Assembly (NCBI GenBank): GCA_916613615.1
Contig: OU744721.1
Span: 80,853,060 to 80,917,059, forward strand
DNA: 64,000 bases
Direction of reading: 5' to 3'
From: Steromphala cineraria
Taxonomy: Eukaryota > Mollusca > Gastropoda > Trochida > Trochidae
Under the pieces are notes generated by a model that saw only the letters and a program-made list of their open reading frames with translations, was not told the DNA's origin and ran no database searches. Of the stretch, positions 24,928 through 37,064 are shown one piece after another. A program made the translations under genes and the position numbers. The stretch's first letter is position 1. Each line of letters begins with the position of its first letter.

Positions 24928-25756
24928 AATCCCTTCCAATCTAAATAAATTTAGATCAACAGATTTTTATTTTGTCATACTGTTGATCTAAGATTGACCA
25001 GTGTGCGAGGTCGTCCCGGTGACCTTTCGTATGCAAATAAGGAATTCGCGATTTTGATCAATCAAAATCCACGTCACAAACAGTTCATAGTCGCTCCCTG
25101 AAGGTGTGGACGGAAGATACATATAGTAACTTATGGCCTGTTCTCAATAACAGTGTGCATTGTGAAAAATAAACCTTGCTTTTGATACTGATAAGAAAAA
25201 TATCAGTATGTTGATTTTATTTTGGTTGTATGAAATAGTTTTAGTTTTATGATTAACAAAAAAGCACTAATTTTTAATTATTTGGATGGAAATGAAGGAA
25301 TTAGTGCAAACGAGTTTGATTAAAAAAAGAGTTACCTCCCCTTGCATGATGATTTTCGTAAATATTGACATTTATGATGTTCTAACTTTGTGCTAATTAT
25401 TCGCCACGTTAGTATCTGTGTGATGTGCAATCACCATTTGTCATTGACAACTAGCAAATACGTTAAATCATTTTAAAAGAAAACAATTAATCTATTAATA
25501 CACCCAAGCAATCGGATTATTCATTGAAATGGTCGCTCTGCTCCGCTCCGAATGACATAGCTCCGAACACCGTCCATTTCAAAAGATGTGCTGCTGAGTT
25601 TTCGAACTTCCAGCGAGCTAGGGCAAACTTTCTGATTGGCTGAGCGGCTGATTTCAGGGGTCAGCGGGATGACCCGCCTTACGGGCCAATCTTAGATCAA
25701 CAGTATGACCAAATATAAAACCTGTTGATCTAAATTTATTTAGATTGAATCCCTTC
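24928..25756. mobile_element. 811-bp non-autonomous DNA transposon with long TIRs and 9-bp TSD
   Basis: The terminal inverted repeats are 24937-24996 and 25687-25747. Both read CAATCTAAATAAATTTAGAT from the outside and end with GTCATACTGTTGATCTAAGATTG. Only a few bases differ, and weaker pairing continues inward for about 25 bp. A perfect 9-bp direct repeat AATCCCTTC flanks it (24928-24936 and 25748-25756). The TIR tip is itself partly palindromic. The interior has no transposase; its right part is GC-richer (around 25540-25690). Long TIRs plus a 9-bp TSD suggest a Mutator-like non-autonomous element, but the superfamily is an inference. Confidence 0.9.
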
Positions 25757-28700
25757 CGAAACGCACTACGATATAGTCGATATCAACATCTGATACTAGA
25801 AGATGGAAATTTTAAAAAATGTGATACTCGGTCAACAGTGAAAAATGGCAAATGTGTCATTCCAAAACGAAAATTACGTGTTCTTTTAATTCATTCGTGT
25901 AACGATGTGTCAATATGCCATAGAAATGGATTGAATTTCAGTTTAAGATAAGGAACGCTGTCGTTTTGATAAAGAGTTTTTGTAAATCTATAGATATGGG
26001 GAGAAGTGCAATAAAACCTATCTATTCGAAAAAGACCCTGACATGAAGTCAGATGTGATGTATCGTTAGGGTATTAAGGAGCATATCTTTCTGTCTAAAG
26101 AATATTATTTTCATAGGATCACATTCAATCATATTCAGTCATATCTGGAATTTTGGTTTAGCATTAATATTAACCAAGTTTCTTACATGTCCGTTATAAG
26201 CTTATCTAAATTTTGGGGCTATTTATGTACATATTAATTTAATTATTTATATCGAGTCAAATGTGTTTTCATTATGCAAATCTTATATTATCTCACAGAA
26301 ATGCCGACAGAAAACAAAGTTGCATAGTCTTGAATAAGATGATTAATCCTTGTCTTATGGAACCATGATATAGAGGTTTAAATACGTGCTGTCACACGTT
26401 TGTGAAATCTGCATAAAATTCCTAAATGAATAGGTATCATATTATACTTAGCTGAGAGCATTCTACCAAGATGCCAATAAAATTGACGCCCTAATACGTC
26501 TTGCTGTGACAGGCAGGCGTACGGATCTACAAAGGAAGATGACGAAATCTTCACTGATTTCAAGTCGTCATACCTTTTTGACTTTTAGTAGTTAACATCA
26601 TATGTCGTGACATGTAAATGTTTAGCAATGATTGCTGGATGAAGTGTATTTCAGGGATAAAGAAAGTATTACTGTTTTCAACTTGAAGAAGCATTGGTGC
26701 CACTTCATCCTTTTTAGTTTTTACAGCTGAAATATTCGATATGTTCAAGCAAGAAATAATTAAACTGAACAACAGTGAAAAAAACAACACCTAGAAAGAT
26801 TTGTCATTTTAAGAAGACAATTTAAAAGGTAAAAACAAATTCTTTGACACCGAAACAAGAATAATAACAAAAGATCACAAACAGTAAAGAATACACAATT
26901 TCGAGTAGGTTTCAACTCAGCTCTTTATGAAAATGCATGGGGTAAAAACTCCATGAGTCTACCATTTGCACCAACACACATTAATAAAAGACCCAATCTG
27001 CAAAATAAATCTACACTACAAGCCCTGGAAAACTTTACAAGGTTTTACCTCAAACCAAAGACCACCCTTTGCCACCCTTTCGAAACGAAAGCGCTGGATT
27101 ATCGAGGATGGACGGAGGAGGGTTGGGGAGTGTCTGCACTGTTGACCCGGTGACCGGAAAAGAAGTCACAGGAAATTTGGTCACAGAAAAAAAGTCACAA
27201 AATTTGGTAGGAAAAAAAACACAGAGAATAAAGTCACAACTTTTTATTAGACATTAATACAAACAATAACATACATTTTTTCATAACATTCAAGTTCACA
27301 GTCATTTTAGACTACACACTTCCACCATAGTTTGGTCTTCCGAGTTGCATGTTTGGTGTACATGTGACCTTCAAATACAACTTTGAATCCACCTCTGTTT
27401 GTCTGAGGGACTTCCATGATGAGTAGTTCAACATTATAAAATGTAGGATGTTTTATACACTATTATCTTAGAAGCCAGCCTCTAAATAAGATGAACTTAA
27501 TCAAGAGTTCAAACAGATTTTAGAGTGAATATACTCAATCTAAGAATTCTTAGGGATTAGTAGACTAACATTTAGTCTCAGAAGTATTTGTTTTCAATAT
27601 TGACAGCATTTTAGACAATTCATGTATAATAAAAAAAAATGGAGCCCAGAAGAAGCTTTAACTTCAGAGACTAACCAAATTAGTCTCAGACTGTCATCCA
27701 GACCCTAAAGTTGACCCTATCCTAGTCTTCCTTGGTTGCTGCAATCCTTGCAGCTTACAACATTTTGTCAAGAAAATGGCGAAACCAATGGCGATCTTTT
27801 TATTAGTATTATTATCGTATTGGTTTCTGTTTGCTGGGGTTTCTTATGTAGACTAACGATTGCTGCATAGTGACATTACATCCGACAGCAATAACTCTGC
27901 TTCTTGGGTACCTGCTTGAATCTCTCCAATGTACCCGCTGGTTGACAAGTTTGGCAAAAAGTTTTCAAGTGGTGGCATTTTTAACACTGACAGAAACCAT
28001 TATTGAGGATAACGATTTTTTGCAACCACTTATGGAACTTTGATACACTTATACCGAGCTTATATTACTTATAAAGGTTATGGCGAGCTTATCTTATGGG
28101 CAAAAGAAACGCTAACGAAGGATAAACAAATTATGTATGCCATGTAAATTCGATTTCGAATGGGTTTGATAAAAAAAGTATTTGGAGAATTTATTGTTCA
28201 TAAATTTAACCATGATGGCATGGAGCGTTTTGTACTGTGGTTGTCTAAACACTGTTGGGGTGCTAACATTGCTGTTTCAGATACTTTTTTGTTAATAATT
28301 ATTTTGAAATTAGGTTTGAATTTCGGAAATGTATATCAGAAGTTTATTTGAGATACTGTTAATGAAGAACATCCACTTTGACTTTTCTGCATTTATATGT
28401 CTTCGCGTTATAACGTCTATTAATATGCAAAAAATAACCAATTTGGCTCTCCAATCTCGCTTATTTAAGGAGATAGCAAATTGATGATTTTTTGACAAGC
28501 GTTTTCTAAGGCGCCATGCAAAAACATCAACACAAAATGATTCAAACAAGGCAAACATAGTTGAGTTGACTTCTAAGGAAACTTTGCCACTCTGCTTCAT
28601 TCACATTTATCTTACATGGAACAAAATATCCTGATATTTATGTTACCAGCGTTTCTTTTGTCCGTTTATTTTCCACTATTTGTAACTGCGACTACATGTA

Positions 28701-29424
28701 TATTGTACTGATGTTTTTTTAATGTAATGTAGTATGCCATTTAGACAGTGGACAAATAGAACTTTGTTTTTGTTGAGACCTCACTATCTGTTAGAGTAAT
28801 ATGATAACACATGGTTTTATATAGGATAGGTTTTTTTTACAAATTGAAAATAGCTAATTAGTGAAGCTTGTAAGAATATAAGAAATGAAACCAATGAAAA
28901 CCCAATAAAATTCTCTTGGGTTTTGATTGTAGACGCTAAGTCTCTATTCAATATTTTCATGTCGGCTAATTTACGATATGTTTTAATTAATAATCAATCC
29001 AAATATTTTCGCTGACAGGAATCACAGTTTATTACTGACGCTATACCACGATTGTCATTGTGTTAACATCTTTGTACTAAAGCCTTATTATTTATATCAT
29101 TTTTGTAAAAACAACAAAATTGGTATATGCAGATACGAACTGAGTTTTCAGAATATTATTTTATTGAAAGACATTTCGTATGATCATTTAAAATAATTCT
29201 TAATGTTACGTAAGTAAACAGGAAGGTGAAAACATACAAACAAACAATGTATGTTCACATTTTATTCTAATTAGTCTCTACTTGTTGTCATTTGAATGTT
29301 TCAATAGGAACAATCTAGATAACAATAAAAAAGACTTGATTTATACTGATTCATACTATGTTAAGTTTTCTGTTATATAACCTTTATAGCACCAGATGCA
29401 GAGTATTTGCAGCTCATTGGGTTA
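25757..29424. other. Unassigned intergenic DNA with a low-complexity patch
   Basis: At about 27150-27240 the words AGTCACA and AATTTGGT recur (AGTCACAGGAAATTTGGTCA, AGTCACAAAATTTGGT, AGTCACAAC), a short decayed minisatellite. No gene was recognised in the rest. Confidence 0.4.
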
Positions 29425-29875
29425 TGGGGCTCATTAGGGTTATGGTTTCATGAACATTTAGATTTAAAATTTACAGTTAAGGAAGTGGCCAAATCAGCTA
29501 ATAGAGGAGCTGTAAGTCTTATAATATGCAAATCAAAAGCTGTTAGTGGATTTTCATATAAGGTTTTTGATATTATTATATTTATATATTAAAACTATAC
29601 TGTATTATAGTAACATCTTATGCATCAGCAATTTGGGGACAAAATAGGCATTTAGTTGTATAAATGCTGTTCAAAATAGAGCATGAGGTTTTACTTGTCA
29701 ATAGGCCGTAAAACGCCAAATTAACTATATAATAAGAAATGGGCTGGTTTCCACAACAATGTAAGCAAAATTTTAGCATTCTTCGTTGTTGGCGTCGCTT
29801 ACATAAACCACCCGAAAGATATGTTGTAACTATTATTAAGTTTTTGTAAATATTTCAAATGTTTTATAACAACAT
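29425..29875 (+). pseudogene. LINE reverse-transcriptase C-terminal remnant
   Basis: The + strand pieces follow the order expected downstream of a non-LTR RT active site. They are LGLWFHEHLDLKFTVKEVAK with SANRG (from about 29430), GFSYKVF, then after frameshifts SYASAIWGQNRH. Next come the 'NAVQNRA' position, YLSIGRKTPN, and EMGWFPQQCKQNFSILRCW with RRLHKPPERYVV. Several stops and frameshifts destroy it. This 'SANRaLG ... YGaaIWG ... QNRA.rffLgigk.tPn' arrangement is familiar from LINEs in marine invertebrates. The 5' end is truncated just upstream. Confidence 0.78.
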
Positions 29876-30499
29876 CTGACACGTAAATAAAATATATATT
29901 TTTTCTTGTAAAGACGCGCAATACCAAAGGCTAACAGTTGTCGTACGCATTTCATGGAAACCAAGCTTATTGCCTAGGTAAGCATAATTCTCCCCCAGTG
30001 GTCTCATCTCAAATGACGATATAAACTGTATTTATAGTATACTAACCTTTTAATGTTCAAACGTAATAATTGTACCAAGATGACTTGAATCTCAACTACA
30101 ATCTATATCTCATATGATAATATTATATCCTGGTTGATTCATATGACAGTGGTTATTTTGGTTGCGAATTTTCCAAATGATCATCTTACCCGGGGATTAA
30201 AGACCTTTTATGTGTTCTTGTAATTGTTTTTTCTGCAATTTTGTTATCAATCTTTACTTTGTATAATCAAATGAAATGATGTAATGTTAAAGACACAACT
30301 TTTACGATCACTGATACATTTCTTTGGTTTATTCAATTAATGAAGCAATAAGACCCACGCCTTAATCATTTCTGTTTCAAATGTGAATTTTTTTAGATTT
30401 GTGCTTAATATCATGTGTACGATATTTGAGCGGCAATAATTTATTTGTCATTTGTTTACTGTGAAATAAAAAAATTAAATGGAACATTTTTAAACAAGA
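29876..30499. other. Unassigned DNA
   Basis: AT-rich; nothing recognised. Confidence 0.4.
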
Positions 30500-30722
30500 T
30501 GTGTTTGTGAAACACGAATGCCCCCTGTGTCAAGGTCAAGGTCACAAGGTCAAATGGCATGGTGTCATCTGAAAGGTCTCATCACAAGGGATCCATATGT
30601 CAAGTATCAAAGACCTAGCTCTGACCAATCAAAAGTCATGACCAAGGTTAAAGTTTTTGTGGACAGACAGACGGACAGGTGAAAAACAATATACCCCCGG
30701 AATTTCCGATTCGGGGGCATAA
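30500..30722 (+). mobile_element. Interspersed repeat with GACAGACAGACGGACAGG and GGGGGCAT hairpin
   Basis: It begins with TGTGTTTGTGAAACACGAATG followed by CCCCC. It carries tandem 'TCAAGGTCA' words and GGACAGACAGACGGACAGG, and ends with the hairpin CCCCCGGAATTTCCGATTCGGGGGCAT. From memory, this arrangement is a repeat common in mollusc genomes. It is non-coding. The class (SINE or MITE) is not certain. Confidence 0.65.
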
Positions 30723-31174
30723 AAACTGAGGGATGACAATCAGGAGTTTTCACGTTCAAGAAATCTCTTGTAGCAAGCCACTAGATTGAACATTTATACG
30801 ACAAAGTTCAATCAAGGGCCAACAGAATGTTTCAGAAAGAATTAAGAACTTCGGCATATGTTTGTTTATGTAAGCCAATAAATGAAACATTGTATACGAT
30901 TAAGGTAAAGTTGAACCGTACTGGTTTGTTCAAATGACCGTGACCTAACAATTACAGTGTATGCTCTGTACATAATCTTTTGATAAATTGATAACCTAGG
31001 AAATGGTAGTTGTAAAACGTAAATACCGTATATGAACTTGTAGCCAACATATATACAATAAACGACTGTTAGCACTGTAAAACTTAACTCTTAGATATCA
31101 ACGTTAGGAATACCAGGGTGCCGTTCCACAAATCATTTGTAAAGTTACGATCGATTGTAGTCCATAGAGGATAT

Positions 31175-31320
31175 CTGTCTTTTCTTGACTAATATCATGT
31201 TTATCTCATCGAGTGAGGTAGAAAGTTTATATTTTCACGAGTGGCGCAGGCACGAGGGAAAATATTTAACTTGTCAACTTTACGAGATGAGATAAACATG
31301 GTATTTGTCAAGAATTGACA
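31175..31320. mobile_element. Palindromic element, about 65-70 bp arms
   Basis: The arms 31175-31241 and 31251-31320 share ATCATGTTTATCTCATC and ATATTTTC..CGAG. The 9-bp centre is TGGCGCAGG. The arms are imperfect, with small indels. An 11-base direct repeat ATCGATTGTAG lies at 31150-31160 and 31550-31560, enclosing this palindrome and the CRE-like cluster. The whole 390-bp block may therefore be one insertion. Confidence 0.7.
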
Positions 31321-31423
31321 GTTATTCTATTTATTATATGATGAAATCCTTCTTATTACGTCAAAAATGGCCAATTTCATGTTGAGCGGCCGCTAGGAAG
31401 AGACCGTCACCGCGGTAACAGTG

Positions 31424-31492
31424 TGACGTCATATGAGAATTCATGACGTCAGGCCATTGCTACATGACGTCAAAGTCTTGAACTTGACGTCA
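31424..31492. promoter_or_regulatory. Cluster of four perfect CRE-like TGACGTCA sites
   Basis: Perfect TGACGTCA palindromes start at 31424, 31444, 31465 and 31485, spaced 20, 21 and 20 bases, about two helical turns. This octamer is the consensus for CREB/ATF-type bZIP factors. A related pair lies at 39849 and 39871 in a similar sequence context, so the cluster is part of a repeat family. No adjacent gene is visible, and regulatory function is only a possibility. Confidence 0.55.
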
Positions 31493-31560
31493 CTCGAGTG
31501 GTGATAAAGTGTAATAAATTCTTTTATTATTGATTTACTATCGATTGTAGACTTTGTGGA

Positions 31561-33580
31561 AAGATACCCTGAACACCAAGAGGAACGCTTTATATGTATA
31601 AATATTTGTTTATATATTGAAATAGCGTTGTTCACAGTTGTTGACTTTGAGAACCTGGCTTCAAAACTGACTGCCATGCCTGGTTTTTAGTTCTGGTCTT
31701 AACCCTTAAGAACACTCGTAGAAAGACATATAGAGAAGTTTGATTCTGGTACGTCGAAGGCGTGAAAACATCCAAATGAACACTATCCACGCCTTGTTAC
31801 ATCATACATAGAGGATTCGTTGGATATTGAGATAATTCGGTTCATTCATACTTCATTTGACTTTTCTTGAGTTCTAACTTTTGACTAAGTTACATAAATC
31901 TAATATTGACCAGTTGGCAGAATTGATTTACCCGCATTACGAATAGCTTTATTCACTGCAATTCCTCAGGATAAGATAACAAGTTTTGGAAAACAAAATA
32001 AAATGTTACAAGACAGTGTATTGAAAATTTGTCCCGGTTGAAAATTTAAATGCGAATTCGCCGTCACATGATTATCTTCGACTATTGTCAAATGGATATC
32101 ACTTTTACTCTTTATGATGTATTCAGTAAACTTTGGGACACGATGAATATGATTTAGCTGAACTAACGGTACACGTAGCCATCCGTGAACGATCAACGAA
32201 TCTGCCAAATTGTGTCCGTGAAATTACCTTCTTCTCGTGTTTTTCGGTGGTTTTGTGGTTTCCATTGTGCAGCTTCATGACGAATTTGAAAAAGTGTCAT
32301 CTTCAAAACATCTTGTGTGAAAGTCATCTCATATCATATTGATCAAGGATTTGTAGTTACCGTCGAGTGGTTCTCTGACGTCATTGGCAAGCACGAAGTC
32401 TCTGGTAATCCTCTTTCTCTTAGTTTTTCATCAAAACCATTTAAACTCAGACACTTCACTTGATGGGTGATATTCCGTTTTGAAACACGTGTTGTTTTAT
32501 GAAAGAAAGTAACTCACGTCCACGTGCCAAAATCTGCATTTTCTAGGCCATTACATTTTGGCGACATCTTTATTTTTTCGCATTGTCTATTTCGTTTACT
32601 TCACTTATTATTAGGAACGTAATTGATTTGACGTCATTTAATAATCTGAAATAGTACTGAATATAAAAATCGTGAAAAACTGAAAATAAGCACATGAGCT
32701 GCAAACCCCGATTTGATGCATGGGATAGCGTTGCGTCAGTTATTGCGATGTCAGTTTTGTTTTTTTCTTTTACGACAGGAACAAGTTTAGATCTAGTAAT
32801 CTTGGGGCTTCTAAGAGGGCGTGAGAGGCTGATTCCACACGATGAAGATTTTGTAATTATTTTGTTAGACAGCCTCGTGAGCTGAAAGGTCGCTCGTTCC
32901 TTAAAGAGCCACTCCGCGATTTCCATCATATATATTGTGCTTTGATACGAACGTAAATGGCAAAATTCATTATATAAATCCGAAATCAATCATTCCAAAA
33001 TGGCCAATATACGATAAATACTTGAAACATACAAATACAAAGATTTAATTTACTAATTATTTAACCTATCTGTTATTTCGGATGCTTTCTAGAATTTCGT
33101 TTGATTGATTGACGCGCGTCAATGTCCGGTTTTCGATCACATTCGCGATTTTACCCCTCCTATTGTCACTATACAACAAAGATTATCTTTAAACTTATAC
33201 TTTCTTGCAACAGTCGATACTTCTCGTTCAAACGACACTACTTATAAAGTTTAATGTGACCCCAAACAACTCACCCAGTTGCTCTTCACGGACCTTCACA
33301 CCCCTTTATTATTAGCATGCTTCTCTTACATGTATGTCCTTTCAAATACTAATTACTATTGAGTTCTGTATAAAATACCATCCCAAGAAAATCGTTCCTT
33401 AATTTCAAACCACATATGGAACTATTTTTTGCCTTTGTTTTTGTCCTATATAAGAATATATTGTGGTGGCGTTTCGATTGCATGTCAGTTTAGAAATATT
33501 CATTACCGAATGTTTGAACCAGAAAATTAAAGATGAGACATAATGATATCGGTTTAGACAAAACAGACAGCTAAAATTCT
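31561..33580. other. Unassigned intergenic DNA
   Basis: Two more perfect TGACGTCA octamers occur at 32376 and 32629. Open frames at 32570-32989 and 32694-32885 are opposite-strand overlaps without motifs. Confidence 0.4.
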
Positions 33581-34015
33581 TATCACGGTCTGCCATACAG
33601 ATTGTTCTCACATGTAGTTGTCAAGAGATATTCATCATGCTATTTTTGTCAATTGATGTTCACTGTAGCGCGGTGTCGGGAAACTAAGTAACCCAAAGAA
33701 TAGCAAAATAGCTTTTGTAAGGCAAATTTAATCAATGCGGACGATCGGACGTACAAATTTCGATTAATCCTTACGAGTTATTCCCAACCAGCTAATATCC
33801 TATCACAGTATTCGCTTCAGATTGTTCTTACGTGAATCTTAACAAAACAATTATTTTCATCAAGACGCTGGTTCACAACGTTTTTCCTTTTCTAATTTTC
33901 AATTCAAGTTCACTCTAACACGGTTTATAGCTTTTGCAAGACATTTTTTCAATCAATACAAATCAGTGGCAATAATGAATTCTTAAAACGAACGTAGAGA
34001 GTTCGATAAATCTAT
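33581..34015 (+). repeat. Diverged 220-bp tandem duplication
   Basis: TATCAC.GT....C.T.CAGATTGTTCT starts at 33581 and again exactly 220 bases later at 33801. Shared later landmarks are AGTTCACT/GTTCACT, ATAGCTTTTG.AAG.CA and TTCGAT.AAT. Two units are seen, both strongly diverged. No function is evident. Confidence 0.5.
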
Positions 34016-34779
34016 ACCAATGAAATACCTTGACTCACATGATTAAAATGTCTTCACAAAAAAATGACAGCATTCAGTCTCATGTTTTGACTATGGACAA
34101 TTGGGTTGATTAACGATGTGGAGTGCAGCTCACTCCTGTAATTTAAAAGGACAACATAAATGGATAAATTTCATCAAATACCATTTAATTTTCCCTCAGT
34201 TTAATATTTACAATATATACAATAATGGTCAAATTCCCACAATAATTTGGGTAAGTAATTACATTTGTTCACCAAGTGTGAACTAGAGGCTTTCAATATA
34301 AACCCAAGCTTAAAAAGTCATTTCAAGCAATTCAAAATCACACATGTTGCCCCGACGGCCAACAGCGTGAGTGTGACTCAAAAATCACCAAGTCCCAGTC
34401 AGTTGGCACGTGCAACAAGATGCACGAGCTGAAATTGACATTCTGGCCCACAACAACAACTTGCTGCGTTTGTGAGATTGTTTATTGTTCGGGAACAGCT
34501 CTTTAGCTCACGATGTAATGTTTTCCCTAGAAGGTATATATCTACCATAAGATTTTAGAAATAAACAAATAAAAGGGGAATATGATTTAACAATTTCTGT
34601 AGTATCTGTGCTGTCATGTTATCAGTTTTCATGTTCATATAGGGACTTGATTAACACATTGTTGATCGAATGACTTTTTGCAACGTTGTTTTAGATTCCC
34701 AATCAGTTATGTCATGGCTTTTTGAACCTCAAGAAAACCTAAAGTCATTACTATTTTTATCCTCAGTTCTCATGTGTTG
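34016..34779. other. Unassigned DNA
   Basis: Nothing recognised. Confidence 0.4.
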
Positions 34780-34832
34780 GGTTCCGTGGCATAATGGTAT
34801 CGTTATTACCTTGGGGTCCAGACACCCTACAG
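34780..34832 (+). repeat. tRNA-like 5' half (possible SINE head or tRNA relic)
   Basis: GGTTCCGTGGCATAATGGTA resembles the start of a eukaryotic tRNA-Val. TGGCATAATGG (34787-34797) fits the A-box consensus of RNA polymerase III promoters. A normal B-box at the expected distance is missing; only GGGTCCAGACACCC follows. It cannot be a functional tRNA gene. Confidence 0.35.
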
Positions 34833-35589
34833 TTATGTAACATTTGATATTGAAAACTAATGGCAACAGTTTCTCTCTATATTACTCTTGGAAACTTCGT
34901 AGAGGACTTTCAACCGATGATTTTTGTTTAAGGCATATCCTAGTGTTTCGAACGACCAATGGACAGAGCTGTAGCACATTAATACCTACGTGACCATGTG
35001 GGTGATACGAAATAATTTGCAAACCTTTATTTGGAAACTGATTTCCATTATAATGTTTTGATGTAGAATATATCGTATATTTTTTTAACAATATATGGAT
35101 AAGCGTTTATACCCTTAATAAATATCAATTTTTCATATACATATGAGCTGTTTTTTAGTTATTCGGCGTATTCATTTGTATTAAACATTCGGAAATCATA
35201 TTCCAGTTTTGTATCAACTAGGATTCATGAATGAACTCTGGTAAGGAGATTCGTTAAATTTTTGTTCTATAACGCGAGCGCCTTGTCAGTGACTGATCGT
35301 TCACTCATTGCTTCTCATGGCTCCACGAGACAAAAATGGCACTGAACAGGCCATTTTCTAGCTTCCTGTTTCAAAACATAACATTATGAACAATCTATTT
35401 ACAATTAAATATGTGTTTTAAAGAAAGTATCGACATAAAACATGATGAAATATTATCAAACTGGGTTGCGAACCAAGTCTGAGAAAGCATGGCCATGAGA
35501 TCCAAATGGCAAATTCTCAAGCGATAGAACATTCAGGTTCGTTTCAACATTACATCCCGTAAATTCTTTCTAAATTGACAAGTTTGTAC
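34833..35589. other. Unassigned DNA
   Basis: Nothing recognised. Confidence 0.4.
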
Positions 35590-35700
35590 CACATTGCATC
35601 TTTAACATCATCGGTGCATAAACGTATTACACTTTGTACCAAATTGTACGATGGGTCTGATTGCCTTTTTACAGAATAAACCCTTCTTCTTCTTCTTCTT
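35590..35700 (+). mobile_element. 3' end of a non-LTR retroelement with (CTT)6 tail
   Basis: TGGGTCTGATTGCCTTTTTA leads into AATAAA (35675-35680) and a pure CTT repeat (35683-35700). This is the form of several invertebrate LINE 3' ends. No coding part is recognisable. The start coordinate is approximate. Confidence 0.45.
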
Positions 35701-36325
35701 AAAGGCAACCGATCTTTTGGCCGAGCGCGAGGATTTCAATGATCCAATTACTGATTGATATACTATTTCTAACATATTTGACTTTTGATAATGATATTTC
35801 CATGTAGGCATACAGGAAACGATATTTTAACCAGTTACTTGTTTTACTTCCTTCGAAATTTTTGAAAAGTTAAAAGTACTTAATTAAAAATAAAACAGTA
35901 TTATCATGTGACAATATTATTCAATATTATTGTATTTGTTAAACAGATTTTGTTCTTCGGAAATGGAGAGAGATATTCTTAAAACTGTTGTTCTGTTTCC
36001 TTCTTCCATTTTTTATTAAGATTTAGTTTGAGATAATAATGTACCTACCTTTCCTCTCAAGTTGTCTACAAACGCCACAGTTTGAATATGTGATTTGTCA
36101 CTGTCATCCCAATTTTGTTATTTTATTTAAGATTAAAAACAGTGATTTTCATTTGATAATGAAAATGCAAAATATGAAATAGATATTATTTCTTGATTAA
36201 AAATATTGTATTAATTATTCGCATAATGTCTTCAAAACGTGTACATATGTGTGAAACATGTAACAAGTACTTATGATAGTCTGTCATCAAGCACGATCAA
36301 AGGGAGACAACTTGTTGTTGTTGTG
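35701..36325. other. Unassigned AT-rich DNA
   Basis: Nothing recognised. Confidence 0.4.
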
Positions 36326-37012
36326 ATATTGTATGGGTTCCAGCACACGTGGGTTTCAGTGGTAATGAGAGAACAGATCAACTTGCCAAGTCTGCTCTAA
36401 CAAAGCACAAGTCAACGTATTGGACTATTTGCCAATTCCAAAAGATTACTTCACTGTTATACATAAAGCAATTTGCAAACTGTGGCAAAGTGACAGGGAT
36501 CATGGCACCAATGCCAGACATATGTACAACCTATGCCCTAAAGTCACTAAGCATGTAAAGATTCGTTGTCAAAAGCGAAGAGATGAAGTCGTTTTGACTC
36601 GATTAAGACTCGGTCACTGTGGCTTAAATGCATATAAACACATTTTAGACAAGGATAAATCTCCTATGTGTCAGGGTTGTGCTGGCAATTGCCCAGAAAC
36701 TGTTTTTCATTTTTTAATTGAGTGCGAGGGACATATTATCCATCGTGAATAACTTATAGAGGTGGTGTCATCAAGATCAAGTACCTTCGATCTTAGGTCT
36801 ATTCTTGGAGAAAACCTGCTGTATGGTGACATTCAAAGAGCCCTTTTAGATTACGTATGCAAGACGGGCAAATATGACTGCATATGAATCTTTTGTAACC
36901 TCTTGTATAATTATTTTCTAATCTTTTAATCCTCTTTAATGCCGGGCGCATATAGGTCATTTGTTGGCCCAACGTCGCCCTTAAATTCCACCTACCTACC
37001 TGCCTACCTACC
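36326..37012 (+). pseudogene. 5'-truncated RNase-H LINE, copy 1, with CCTA tail
   Basis: It starts abruptly in the last part of an RNase H domain (DIVWVPAHVGFSGNERTDQLAKSAL, where D in TDQLAK is the fourth catalytic position). A frameshift near 36415 moves to LPIPKDYF and HKAICKLW. The knuckle region follows: TRLRLGHCGLNAYKHI, then C-x2-C ... ETVFHFLIEC. After an in-frame stop at 36752, the residual frame reads LRSILGENLLYGD to a TGA at 36887. The 3' UTR ends in CCTACCTACCTGCCTACCTACC (about 36990-37010). The organisation is that of an I/Jockey-group non-LTR element carrying RNase H. Confidence 0.82.
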
Positions 37013-37064
37013 GAAATCAGCTCCATGGTGCCTAACCCAACCATCAATTAATATAGATTTGGCC

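Noticed and set aside
34780..34832. tRNA-Val gene
   Set aside because: The 3' half and a B-box are missing, so at most a relic or SINE head.
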